Positions 39,441-47,749 of a stretch of DNA of 64,000 bases are shown piece after piece. Made by a program: the position numbers and the translations under genes. The notes below the pieces were generated by a model. That model worked only from the letters and a program-made list of their open reading frames with translations. It ran no database searches and was not told the DNA's origin. The stretch's first letter is position 1, and each line of letters starts with the position of its first letter. The stretch is from Streptantibioticus rubrisoli. Its GTDB lineage: Bacteria; Actinomycetota; Actinomycetes; Streptomycetales; Streptomycetaceae. The stretch is taken from assembly GCF_024436055.1 (NCBI RefSeq), contig NZ_JANFNH010000001.1, positions 608,881 to 672,880 of the forward strand, written 5' to 3'.

Positions 39441-40178
39441 ATGGACCGTGACGTCCGCTCGGTGGATGACTTGCTCAAGCTCCTGGACAGCCTGTTCGTC
39501 CCCGAAACCGACCGTTGGACGGACGGCGCCGCGACGTGGTGGGACGACTTCTACGCCGACCGCTCCAAGTCCGTGCCGTTCTTCGTGGCGAAGCCGGACG
39601 AGAGCCTGGTCTCCTACCTCGACCGAGGGTTGATCGGTCCCGGCCGCGCCCTGGACCTGGGATGCGGCCCCGGTCGCAACGCCGTACACCTGGCCGCCCG
39701 AGGCTTCCAGGTGGACGCCGTAGACCTGTCGCCCACAGCCGTCGCCTGGGCCGAGGAGCGCGCCCGCGAAGCCGGTGCCGACATCCGCTTCCACTGCGCT
39801 GACGCCTTCGCGCTCACCAGCGAACTGACCGGACCGTACGACCTGATCGTCGACTCGGGTTGCTTCCACCATCTGCCGCCGCACCGCCGCATCAGCTACC
39901 GCGCCCTGCTCGACCGCACCCTCGCCCCCGGCGGCCACCTCGCGCTCACGTGTTTCGCAGCCGGGAGAATGGGGTGCGAACTGCCCGACGCGGACCTCTA
40001 CCGCGAGTTCCGCCTGCACGGCGGACTCGGCTACTCGCCGGAGTCCCTGCGCTGGATCTTCGCCGAGCTGACTGAGATCGAACTTCGCCGGATGCACGAC
40101 GAGCCCGCCGAATCCGAGTGCTTCGGAGAACCCTTCCTGTGGGCGGCCCTGTTCCGACGCGGATGGGTGGGCACTTGA
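39441..40178 (+). CDS. Class I SAM-dependent methyltransferase
   Basis: The 245-residue protein has motif I ALDLGCGPGRNAVHLAARG near residue 70, the VDAVDLSPTAVAWAEE strand 2, an IRFHCADAFALT motif II and YDLIVDSGCFHHLPPHRR. The segment resembles tellurite-resistance/thiopurine-type methyltransferases. GAGGGGGG precedes ATG 39441. The C-terminus (ESECFGEPFLWAALFRRG) suggests a small-molecule substrate, not identified. Confidence 0.85.
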   Translation: MDRDVRSVDDLLKLLDSLFVPETDRWTDGAATWWDDFYADRSKSVPFFVAKPDESLVSYLDRGLIGPGRALDLGCGPGRNAVHLAARGFQVDAVDLSPTAVAWAEERAREAGADIRFHCADAFALTSELTGPYDLIVDSGCFHHLPPHRRISYRALLDRTLAPGGHLALTCFAAGRMGCELPDADLYREFRLHGGLGYSPESLRWIFAELTEIELRRMHDEPAESECFGEPFLWAALFRRGWVGT

Positions 40179-40254
40179 CGGGTTGGCTCGGTGGGCTGGC
40201 GGCTGGAGCTCGCCGCATAGCGTGGTGGCGGGACGATTTCCCGGAGGGCGAGTG

Positions 40255-40953
40255 ATGGGTGTGACGTGGGCTGGGGTGCGGGAGCGGGTGCTCGCGCTGC
40301 GGGAGGCGCCACGGTGGTGGGCGGTGTTCGGGGCGGAGGGCGGGCACGGCTTCGAGCTGCTGCCCGCCCTCACCGAGGAGCAACTGCGGGCGGTGGAACG
40401 GCGGTTGGGAACCGAACTGCCCGAGGAGTACCGCGCGTTCCTCCTGGAGGTGGGTGCGGGCGGCGCGGGGCCTGACTACGGACTGTTCCCGATCAGGCCC
40501 CCGGAACCCGATGCCCCGCCCGTCACCGATCACTGCGCGCTGCCGTTTCGCTCCGAGCTCACGGCCGAGCTCGAACGTGAGGAGCCCCAGCGGGCCTACT
40601 ACCCGGATGACGACGCCTTCTTCGCCGCCTACGCGGCCTGGGACGTCCGCCGCGACGAACTGCACGACGCCTTCACGGAAGGCACCCTCTGCATCAACCA
40701 TCAAGGGTGCGGATACTACTCGCTCCTCGCCGTCACCGGCCCGCTGCGCGGAACCATGTGGAACGATGTACGCGCCATCGGTGAAGGCGTGGTTCCCGTC
40801 GAACCACGCGCGGGCCGAACCGGGCACGTGTCGTTCACGCAGTGGTATCTGGACTGGCTCGACCACGCGGAGCGCCGCGCCTGGGACACGACGACCGAAC
40901 CTCCGCCACGGGTCGGGTTCACCTCAAGCCGGACACCGGCCGGCAAGCTCTGA
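40255..40953 (+). CDS. SMI1/KNR4 family protein
   Basis: The 232-residue protein has the SMI1/KNR4 core LPALTEEQLRAVERRLGTEL, PEEYRAFLLEVGAGGAGPDY near residues 35-75, and the later CINHQGCGYYSLLAVTGPLR and WYLDWLDHAE segments typical of bacterial members. Many bacterial members are immunity proteins of contact-dependent toxin systems, but no toxin gene is next to this one, so a housekeeping or orphan immunity role is open. CCGGAGGG precedes ATG 40255; the frame extends upstream to 40183 without family character. Confidence 0.85.
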   Translation: MGVTWAGVRERVLALREAPRWWAVFGAEGGHGFELLPALTEEQLRAVERRLGTELPEEYRAFLLEVGAGGAGPDYGLFPIRPPEPDAPPVTDHCALPFRSELTAELEREEPQRAYYPDDDAFFAAYAAWDVRRDELHDAFTEGTLCINHQGCGYYSLLAVTGPLRGTMWNDVRAIGEGVVPVEPRAGRTGHVSFTQWYLDWLDHAERRAWDTTTEPPPRVGFTSSRTPAGKL

Positions 40954-41022
40954 ACTCACAAGGCCATCGGCCAATCCGTCAAGGCCCAGGGAGCCTTGCT
41001 GCGCGGTTCGGGGGAGCACCGA

Positions 41023-41727
41023 TCACGTACGCCGGTGTGCGGCGAGGAAGACATGGTCGAATTCCTTGCGCACGCAGTCGACATCGTCGAATCCCGCCTC
41101 GCGCAACCAGCCCAGATTCCCCTCCAGTGTCAGTTCGGTGAACCGCTCACGGCTGTGCGTGTCCTCGTGGGCGTCGCGCCGCTGGCCGTGTCCCCGGGCG
41201 TAGAGCGCCGCGAGTGGGGAGTTGGGCGGTGACATCACCACATCCAGCACCAGGTCGAGGTTGAAGAACCAGCCGCCGGGACGCAGCAGCGAGTGCACCT
41301 GACCGTAGACCTTGCGGACAGTCACCGGATCACCCAGATTGTGGGCCGCGAGCGAGGACACCACCGCGTCGAACGGCCCGTCCACTTCCTTGACCCATGA
41401 GGGATCACGCAGATCACAGTGCCGGTACACCACCCGCTGCCCGAACTCGGCGAGAACTTCCCTGGCACGGTCGATCATGGGTGCCGAGTAGTCCTGGAGG
41501 CACACGGTGGCCGCCGGGAACTCGGTGAGCACCTGGCGAGCGAACTCACCATAGCCGCCGCCCAGGTCAAGTACGCGGACATGGTGCGAGCGCGACAGCG
41601 GTAGCAGCGATGCGGCGCGCCGCAACCGGAGTTGGCGTTGCTCCCCGGCCGAAGCGGCGAAGTCGATCCACTGCTTGACGTACTCCGCTGACTGCCAGTC
41701 GTGTTGGGTTTTGACGTTCCCGGTCAT
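41023..41727 (-). CDS. Class I SAM-dependent methyltransferase under MerR control
   Basis: The 234-residue protein has the SAM loop VRVLDLGGGYGEFARQVLTE near residue 50, the VCLQDYSAPMIDRAREVL acidic strand, YRHCDLRDPSW and FDAVVSSLAAHNLGD. ATG 41727 is preceded by GAGGAG. About 30 bases further upstream is a MerR-type promoter with a 19-bp spacer, and the MerR gene lies upstream of it in the same orientation. A SAM-dependent modification induced by the MerR ligand, perhaps a resistance function, is inferred. Confidence 0.87.
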   Translation of the reverse strand: MTGNVKTQHDWQSAEYVKQWIDFAASAGEQRQLRLRRAASLLPLSRSHHVRVLDLGGGYGEFARQVLTEFPAATVCLQDYSAPMIDRAREVLAEFGQRVVYRHCDLRDPSWVKEVDGPFDAVVSSLAAHNLGDPVTVRKVYGQVHSLLRPGGWFFNLDLVLDVVMSPPNSPLAALYARGHGQRRDAHEDTHSRERFTELTLEGNLGWLREAGFDDVDCVRKEFDHVFLAAHRRT

Positions 41728-41764
41728 GGACGCTCCTCGTCGTGGGGTATGAGACGTGGCGCCC

Positions 41765-41795
41765 ATTGCAGCGGCTCAACCCGAGTTGAGCGCAA
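41765..41795 (-). promoter_or_regulatory. MerR-type promoter with 19-bp spacer
   Basis: On the minus strand, -35 TTGCGC (41795-41790) and -10 TGCAAT (41770-41765) are separated by exactly 19 bases. The spacer region carries the perfect palindrome GCTCAAC-N4-GTTGAGC (41774-41791). An over-long spacer with a centred palindrome is the hallmark of promoters activated by MerR-family DNA distortion. It drives the methyltransferase gene at 41727. Confidence 0.8.
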
Positions 41796-41831
41796 CACCG
41801 TGCGTCGGGAGTGCCTTCATGAGGTGAGAAG

Positions 41832-42239
41832 TCAGCGGCTCACGGTGTTGGCGGCCCCGGTGATCTCCCGACGCAGTTCAGGGCATTCCGCTGCGGGGTT
41901 GTCACGAGGGCAGGACAGCAGATGGTCGAGGTAGCCGCGGGCGGTGCGCAGTTGTTCCACTTGGCTGTCTATCGCCGTGATGCGATGGGAGACGGCTTCG
42001 CGCCAGTCGGTGGCTCTGGTCCGTCCGCGTAGCACGGTGTCGATCTCGTCCAGGCTCATCAACCCGGTTGACTGCCACAGTCGGATGAGTGCGATGCGGT
42101 ACCGCTGGTCGGCGTCGTAGTAGCGCTGCCCGGACCTGCGATGGGCGGTGATCAGTCCACGGCGCTCCCAGTAGTGCAAGGTGGACAGCGCCAAGCCGTG
42201 TTCGTCGGCCACTTCGCGGATCCCGGTGAGATCGTTCAT
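41832..42239 (-). CDS. MerR family transcriptional regulator
   Basis: The 135-residue protein begins with a MerR winged helix (IREVADEHGLALSTLHYWER, RGLITAHRRSGQRYYDADQR), followed by the IRLWQSTGLMSLDEIDTVLR helix and a coiled-coil dimerisation helix near 85-110. The C-terminus (LLSCPRDNPAAECPEL) has two cysteines that could bind a metal or thiol. ATG 42239 is chosen for the family start; the longer frame adds no homology. Its likely target is the 19-bp-spacer promoter downstream of it. Confidence 0.88.
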   Translation of the reverse strand: MNDLTGIREVADEHGLALSTLHYWERRGLITAHRRSGQRYYDADQRYRIALIRLWQSTGLMSLDEIDTVLRGRTRATDWREAVSHRITAIDSQVEQLRTARGYLDHLLSCPRDNPAAECPELRREITGAANTVSR

Positions 42240-42390
42240 GGACTCAACTTGACCCCAACCGAGGCTGCGCGGGCAAGAGTTGGGGGCCGTCGTCGGTCCT
42301 CCCAAAAGGCCCGGAGCTGCGTCTGACCGTGCCGCCTACTCGCACTGGACCAGGGCGTACGTCCCGAGTGACTTCCGCTGACCCTCCGGC

Positions 42391-42570
42391 CTATGGACAG
42401 GCGGCGGCCAGGGCGGACTCCGCGATGGAGGTACGTGCGTACAGCACCGAGCGGCCGACGCGGTGGGCGCTGACCAGGCCCGCGGTGCGCAGCGCGGTCA
42501 GGTTCTGGGAGACCCCGGCGGGGGAGAGGCCTGTGCGGTGGGCCAGTTCGGTGGTGGAGGCCGGGCTTCC
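42391..42570 (-). pseudogene. ArsR-family regulator, 5'-truncated
   Basis: The minus-strand frame from about 42570 down to the stop at 42391 reads STTELAHRTGLSPAGVSQNL, then TALRTAGLVSAHRVGRSVLY and ARTSIAESALAA. This is the recognition helix, wing and C-terminus of an ArsR/SmtB protein. The N-terminal half is absent: upstream the sequence changes to an aldo/keto-reductase-like tail on the other strand. I read it as a deletion or recombination remnant. Confidence 0.65.
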
Positions 42571-42589
42571 CCGATCAATTCACCCATGC

Positions 42590-42685
42590 CTGAATCCATT
42601 GGCCGCCAACGTGGCGGCTGGCGCGTTGCGTTTGTCCGAGGACGAGTTGGCCACCTTGGAGAGCCTCCACCAGCAAGGTCTCTGA
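42590..42685 (+). pseudogene. Aldo/keto reductase C-terminal fragment
   Basis: The plus-strand frame ending at the TGA at 42683-42685 encodes NPLAANVAAGALRLSEDELA and TLESLHQQGL. This matches the usual C-terminus of aldo/keto reductases, where ENLAA is followed by a helix LSxEELATLD. Nothing of the catalytic barrel precedes it. It abuts the ArsR remnant, so the junction near 42570-42590 marks an old rearrangement. The remaining 42686-42816 shows no gene. Confidence 0.5.
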
Positions 42686-42816
42686 GCGCCGACAGGTTGT
42701 GCCAGTGGCCGACCATCGGGACCGGACTTTCCACGTTGGGCGAACGCCTCCTGCCGGAGACCGACCGCGCCGCCGGGCCGTAGTGGGTTGGTATGCGGTC
42801 ACGACGGCGTGGTTCG

Positions 42817-43830
42817 TCAGTCCCGCGGTAGGTCGATGACGGTGACGGCACTCTCCACGAGGCTGCCGATGTAGAGCCGCCCATCGTGTTCGCACGCGCT
42901 GGTGGCCATCCGGTAGCTGGCACGAGGCCAGCGCAGGTCGTGAACGGTGCGTCCCGCGCTGTCGACCGCGGTGACCCGGACCGTTCGGCGCGGACCCGGC
43001 TGCAGCGACTCCGGCAGCCGCCACAGCGCACGGCGCAGTACCGGGGGAGTGCGGTGCAGCCAGTCCAGCAACGGATCACGCGGTGCGGCGTAGGCGATCC
43101 AGATCAGGCCGTCCGGGCTGGTGGTGAGGTTGTCGGGGAAGCCTGGCAGGCCCTGCAGGAAGGTGTCCCGGTGCCCGGCCTGCGGGCCGGACAGCCAGAG
43201 CCGGGTCAATCGGTATGCCCCGGTCTCCGCGACGAGGACGAACGATTCGTCGGCCGGGAGCGCCACACCGTTGGCGAAGTACAGTCCATCCAGGACGACT
43301 TCGGGCTCGGCGGCGCCAGGCGTGATGCGGATGAGGCGTCCGGTGCCGGAGTGTTCGAGCAGATCGCCCAACCAGTGGTCGATGCCGAAGCGTCGGCTGG
43401 AATCACTGACGTAGATCGTGCCGTCGCGAGTGACCGCGACATTGCTGCAGAAGCCAAGCCGCTCGTGGCCCGCCGACTCCAGCAGCACCTCGCACTTCCC
43501 CGTGTCGAGCGCGACGCGCAGCAGTCCGCGTCGCGCGTCACACACCAACAGCCCACCGTCGGGCATGAGTTGCAGGCCAAGGGGCCGTCCTGCCGTGTCA
43601 GCGATGGTGGCCACCTGGCCGGTGTGCGGATCGACGCGCAGGATCCTGCCGTCGGCGACGCCGGTCAGCAGCTGCCCCGAAGCGTCGAAGACCACGTGCT
43701 CGGGCCCGACCCCGTCGAGCGGGATCATCCGTGGGGCGGCCACGGGCACCCGCTGCCCACGCGAGCGACCCGGCCGAACCGGCGGACGCCAGGCCACGGG
43801 CCGTAGGTCGGGTTTGTCGGTCGACGTCAT
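42817..43830 (-). CDS. SMP-30/strictosidine synthase-like beta-propeller protein
   Basis: The 337-residue protein has the six-bladed propeller pattern of strictosidine-synthase-like and gluconolactonase proteins. Successive strands read HVVFDASGQLLTGVADGRIL, LGLQLMPDGGLLVCDARRGL, FCSNVAVTRDGTIYVSDSS, LYFANGVALPADESFVLVAE and GFPDNLTTSPDGLIWIAY. Asn and Asp residues in FANGVAL and FPDNL fit the metal site. Members hydrolyse lactones or phosphotriesters; activity here is not assigned. ATG 43830 has ACGGAGG upstream. Confidence 0.86.
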   Translation of the reverse strand: MTSTDKPDLRPVAWRPPVRPGRSRGQRVPVAAPRMIPLDGVGPEHVVFDASGQLLTGVADGRILRVDPHTGQVATIADTAGRPLGLQLMPDGGLLVCDARRGLLRVALDTGKCEVLLESAGHERLGFCSNVAVTRDGTIYVSDSSRRFGIDHWLGDLLEHSGTGRLIRITPGAAEPEVVLDGLYFANGVALPADESFVLVAETGAYRLTRLWLSGPQAGHRDTFLQGLPGFPDNLTTSPDGLIWIAYAAPRDPLLDWLHRTPPVLRRALWRLPESLQPGPRRTVRVTAVDSAGRTVHDLRWPRASYRMATSACEHDGRLYIGSLVESAVTVIDLPRD

Positions 43831-44030
43831 GATGCCTCCGTACGGACGTGCTCCTCGCGGCAGAGTAGGGCGGGGAGCGGGGCACGTAACGTGTTTCGGC
43901 GTAGATTTCGCCCAAGGGAGAGTCAACTGTGTTGCGGCGAAGGCGCGCGGCAGTGGCTTGGCGCTACGCGGAACCCACAGCGCCGTCGTGACGTTGTCCC
44001 GGGTGGCCCGGATAGTGCCGGGGTAGGGGA

Positions 44031-44058
44031 TTGACGGAGTGACCAGCTGGTTTACAGT
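44031..44058 (+). promoter_or_regulatory. Housekeeping-type promoter of htpG
   Basis: TTGACG (44031-44036) and TACAGT (44053-44058) are spaced by 16 bases, about 50 bases before the htpG start. Direct repeats CAGTGCCCGT (44055-44064 and 44068-44077) overlap the start of transcription. No HAIR (HspR) or CIRCE element is visible in this stretch. Confidence 0.6.
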
Positions 44059-44108
44059 GCCCGTGGTCAGTGCCCGTCACTTGGTGACCTGAGAAGGAAT
44101 CACGGAGT

Positions 44109-46034
44109 ATGTCGACTGAGACGTTCGAGTTTCAGGTGGAAGCACGCCAGCTTCTGCAGATGATGATTCACTCGATCTACTCGAACAAGGACGTGTTCCT
44201 GCGCGAACTCGTCTCCAACGCCTCCGACGCGCTGGACAAGCTTCGTGTCGAAGCGCTGCGCGACGACTCGCTCGGCGCGGATGTGTCCGACCTCCACATC
44301 GAGATCGAGACGGACAAGGACGCCCGTACGCTCACCGTGCGGGACAACGGCGTCGGCATGTCGCGCGATGAGGTGGTGGAGCTCATCGGGACCATCGCCA
44401 ACTCGGGTACCGCCAAGTTCCTGCAGCAGCTCAAGGAGGCCGACAGCACGGCCGCGGCGGAGGGGCTGATCGGGCAGTTCGGCGTCGGCTTCTACTCCAG
44501 CTTCATGGTGGCCGACGAGGTCACCTTGCTGACCCGGCGCGCCGGCGAGACCGAAGGCACCCGCTGGACGTCGACCGGCGAGGGCACGTACACCATCGAG
44601 ACCGTCGCCGACGCCCCGCAGGGCACCGCGGTCACACTGCGGCTCAAGCCGGTGGACACCGAGGACCGGCTGTACGACTACACCTCGCCGTGGAAGATCA
44701 AGGAGATCGTCAAGCGGTACTCGGACTTCATCACCTGGCCCATCAGGATGGCCGCGCAGCCCGCGGCCGAAGGCACCTCCGAGTCGGCGTCCGACGACGC
44801 GCCGCGCGAGCCCGAGACGCTGAACTCGATGAAGGCGTTGTGGGCGCGCCCGCGTGAGGAGGTCACGGACGACGAGTACCACGAGCTGTACAAGCACATC
44901 AGCCACGACTGGAACGACCCCCTGGAGACCATCCGCCTCCAGGCGGAAGGCACCTTCGAGTACCAGGCGCTGTTGTTCGTCCCGGCCCATGCCTCCCAGG
45001 ACCTGTTCCTCCAGGGCCACAAGCGCGGTGTGCAGCTGTACGTCAAGCGCGTCTTCATCATGGACGACTGTGAAGCGCTGATGCCGCCATACCTGCGCTT
45101 CGTCAAGGGTGTGGTGGACGCACAGGACCTGTCGCTCAACGTGTCCCGTGAGATCCTCCAGCAGGACCGCCAGATCCAGTTGATGCACCGCCGTCTGGCG
45201 AAGAAGGTGCTGTCGACGGTCAAGGACATGATGGCCAAGAACCCGGAGCGCTACGCCACCTTCTGGCGGGAGTTCGGCCGCGTCCTCAAGGAGGGGCTGC
45301 TGAGCGACTTCGAGAACCGCGACGCCATCCTCGAGGTCTGCTCGTTCGCCACGACCCACGACGCGGACAAGCCGACCACGCTGCGCGAGTACGTGGAGCG
45401 GATGAAGGACGGCCAGGAACACATCTTCTACCTCACCGGTGAGTCCCGGCAGGCCATCGAGAACTCACCGCACATGGAGGCGTTCCGAGCCAAGGGCATC
45501 GAGGTGCTGCTGCTGACCGACCCCGTCGACGAGGTGTGGGTCGACTCGGTGCCCGAGTTCGACGGCAGGCAACTGCGGTCGGTGGCCAAGGGCGAGGTCG
45601 ACCTCGGTACCGAGGACGAGAAGAAGGAGGCGGAGACCGAGCGCGAGAAGCACCAGCAGGAGTTCGCGGGCCTACTGACCTGGATGAAGGACCAGTTGAG
45701 CGAGAACGTCAAGGACGTACGGCTCTCCTCACGCCTCACCGTCTCGCCCGCCTGCATCGTCTCGGACACCCACGACGCGACCCCGGCCCTGGAGAACATC
45801 TACCGCGCCATGGGCCAGGCCGTTCCGCACGTCAAACGCATCCTCGAACTCAACCCGAGCCACCCGCTGGTCAGCGGCCTGAACCGGGCACACTCCGAGC
45901 GCGCGGGCGACACCGGCCTGCAGGAGACCGCCGAACTCCTCTACGGCATGGCCCTGTTGGCCGAGGGCGGCGAGCTGAGCGACCGCTCACGCTTCGTCAA
46001 ACTGATGGCCGACCGCCTGGAGCGCACGCTGTGA
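44109..46034 (+). CDS. htpG: Chaperone protein HtpG (Hsp90)
   Basis: The 641-residue cytoplasmic ATP-dependent chaperone has all GHKL ATP-site motifs: [13 protein letters not shown] near residue 36, [20 protein letters not shown] near 77, and [20 protein letters not shown] near 118. The middle domain follows ([34 protein letters not shown]). A short charged, Ser/Glu-rich insertion near 220-238 sits at the usual N/middle-domain linker. The C-terminal dimerisation domain ends in [13 protein letters not shown] sequence without an eukaryotic MEEVD. AGAAGGAA precedes the ATG, and a strong hairpin follows the stop. Confidence 0.96.
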
Positions 46035-46062
46035 TCGCACAGCGGCGGCACGACTGAGTTTC

Positions 46063-46098
46063 GACACGCTGTGCGGCCAAGATGTCGCACAGCGTGTC
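46063..46098 (+). terminator. Stem-loop terminator behind htpG
   Basis: GACACGCTGTGCG (46063-46075) and CGCACAGCGTGTC (46086-46098) pair perfectly over 13 bases around a 10-base loop, 28 bases after the stop. Confidence 0.82.
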
Positions 46099-46162
46099 TC
46101 CGTGTCGTGCCCGGGAGATCACCGTCATGCCCTGATGCCGCCGAGGTGCGTACCGTAGAGGT

Positions 46163-46945
46163 ATGCCCGAGTTGCCGGACGTCGAGGGGTTTCGCAGGGT
46201 GCTGGCCGCCCACGGGCAGGGGCGGCGCATAGCGGACGTCACAGTGGCGGACCCGGGTGTGCTGCGTGGCGTGTCGGCGCGCGGACTGCGGCGTGAGCTG
46301 GTGGGGAAGCGGTTCGACACGCCGGAACGCCACGGCAAGTGGCTGATCGCCCGCACCGACGGTCCCGTGCTCCTCATGCACTTCGGGATGACCGGCGCGC
46401 TGGTCCCGGGCACACCCGATGATCCGCCGGACCCCCACGACCGTGTGGTCTTCGTCCTGGACGACGGTGAGCTTCGCTTCCGTGACCAGCGCAAACTTCA
46501 GGGCATTCGGCTCGGCGACGAAGCGGAGGCCAAGCGGGTGCTCGCGACGCAGGGGCCGGACGCGATGGCCGTGGGGCGTGATGAGTTCGAGCGGTCGATG
46601 TCCCGGCGGCGAGGCCGGATCAAGGCGGCACTGCTGGACCAGTCGCTGATCGCCGGGCTGGGCAACCTCCTCGCCGACGAGATCCTGTGGCGCGCCGGGG
46701 TGCATCCGGCTTGTCCGGTCCGCGAGGTTGAGGGTGCGCGACTGCGCCGGTTGCACACGCAGATGCGGCAGGTGCTCCGGGCGTCGGTACGGGTGGGGCA
46801 CGTACCCGGGCGGCCCTCCTGGCTCACCGGGCGGCGGTACGAGCAGGATCCGCACTGCCCGCGGTGCGCAAGCCCCTTGTGCACGGGACGGGTCGCCGGA
46901 CGGGGGACGGTGTGGTGCCCGCGATGCCAGCCGGGCGGGTGTTAG
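46163..46945 (+). CDS. Fpg/Nei family DNA glycosylase/AP lyase
   Basis: The 260-residue repair enzyme starts MPELPDVEGF. After Met removal the N-terminal Pro acts as the nucleophile and Glu as the general acid of the family. The H2TH region (DQSLIAGLGNLLADEILWRA) lies near residues 158-178, and a C-terminal four-cysteine zinc finger (CPRCASPLC...VWCPRC) near 230-256 binds DNA. The family excises oxidised bases. It is a single gene after the htpG terminator. Whether it prefers 8-oxoguanine (Fpg) or pyrimidines (Nei) is not decided by these motifs. Confidence 0.93.
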   Translation: MPELPDVEGFRRVLAAHGQGRRIADVTVADPGVLRGVSARGLRRELVGKRFDTPERHGKWLIARTDGPVLLMHFGMTGALVPGTPDDPPDPHDRVVFVLDDGELRFRDQRKLQGIRLGDEAEAKRVLATQGPDAMAVGRDEFERSMSRRRGRIKAALLDQSLIAGLGNLLADEILWRAGVHPACPVREVEGARLRRLHTQMRQVLRASVRVGHVPGRPSWLTGRRYEQDPHCPRCASPLCTGRVAGRGTVWCPRCQPGGC

Positions 46946-46950
46946 GCGCT

Positions 46951-47031
46951 TCCGCTGGGAGTGCGGCGATGTGCCGTAGGTCGTCCGCGGCGCCATTGTG
47001 GCGGGTCGCGCAGTTCCCCGCGCCCCTTCAG
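46951..47031 (+). repeat. Dispersed intergenic repeat, copy 2
   Basis: Starting five bases after the glycosylase stop, TCCGCTGGGAGTGCGGCGAT is followed by GTGCCGT, GCGGCGCCATTGTGGCGGGT and CGCGCAGTTCCCCGCGCCCC, ending near TTCAG. It matches copy 1 (16755-16850) at its start and end, in the same orientation to its upstream gene, with about 15 bases fewer in the middle. Confidence 0.75.
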
Positions 47032-47099
47032 ACCGCTTCCGAACCGCGGCAACAGCCGCGGCGACTCCTCGGGCGGCGACCTGGGAACCGCGGTGGGGC

Positions 47100-47552
47100 T
47101 CAGCAGTCGGGCTCCTCGATGGCAGGCATCGCGGTGCCGTCCGGATGCCACCGGCTGAGGAACCCGGGCTGTCGGCTGACGTCGACGAGTTCGATGCGGG
47201 CCCCGATGCTGTCCATGCGGTGGTAGGCGAACGGCCTGCCATAGGGGCAGCCGGAGAAGTCCAGGGGAAGGCCCTGCTGCTCCAGGCGCCGGGAGCCTTG
47301 CCGGACATCGCTGGACCAGAAGCCGATGTGATCGAACCTGGCGCCCTGCGAGGCGTCCCAGGGGCTGCCCGCGGGCCCCTCGATGAGCTCGATGAACGCA
47401 GGGCCGTCCGCCGAGAAGACGATGCGGAAGTCCCACTCGCCGAGCCGGTCGGACAGGGGAGCGTTCCACTTGACCCCAGCCGAGCGCTCGAAGTCCGCCA
47501 TCGCCCGCTCGATGTCCGGGACCGCGAAGCACAGATGGTAGAAGGCAGTCAT
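47100..47552 (-). CDS. VOC family (glyoxalase-like) protein
   Basis: The 150-residue protein shows two beta-alpha-beta-beta-beta modules: FYHLCFAVPDIERAMADFER at the N-terminus and FDHIGFWSSDVRQGSRRLEQ near residue 68, with ERSAGVKWNAPLSDRLGEWD and AFIELIEGP between. Metal ligands in this superfamily are His/Glu at matching strands; His of FYHLCF, Glu of FIELIEG, His of FDHIGF and Glu of IELVDV are candidates. The substrate cannot be inferred. ATG 47552 is the family start, with only a weak GGGCGG upstream. Confidence 0.83.
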   Translation of the reverse strand: MTAFYHLCFAVPDIERAMADFERSAGVKWNAPLSDRLGEWDFRIVFSADGPAFIELIEGPAGSPWDASQGARFDHIGFWSSDVRQGSRRLEQQGLPLDFSGCPYGRPFAYHRMDSIGARIELVDVSRQPGFLSRWHPDGTAMPAIEEPDC

Positions 47553-47749
47553 CCGCCCATGATCAGGCCCTGGACCCCAAAGGTGAAGGGGCTCGCGGGT
47601 TTCGTCGGCCCGGTCCACGGGCTGGCCGTCGGTGTGGCGGCCACAGGAGCATGCGGCCCGGGCGGGTACGCGTTGAACGGCGATGCCAACTGGACGGCGG
47701 TTTGGAGATGATGGGCGTAGCCGTCTCGACCGGATCGGAGTGAACGCAG

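Noticed and set aside
40255..40953. Toxin-immunity locus around the SMI1/KNR4 gene
   Set aside because: No toxin, polymorphic or secretion gene lies next to it.
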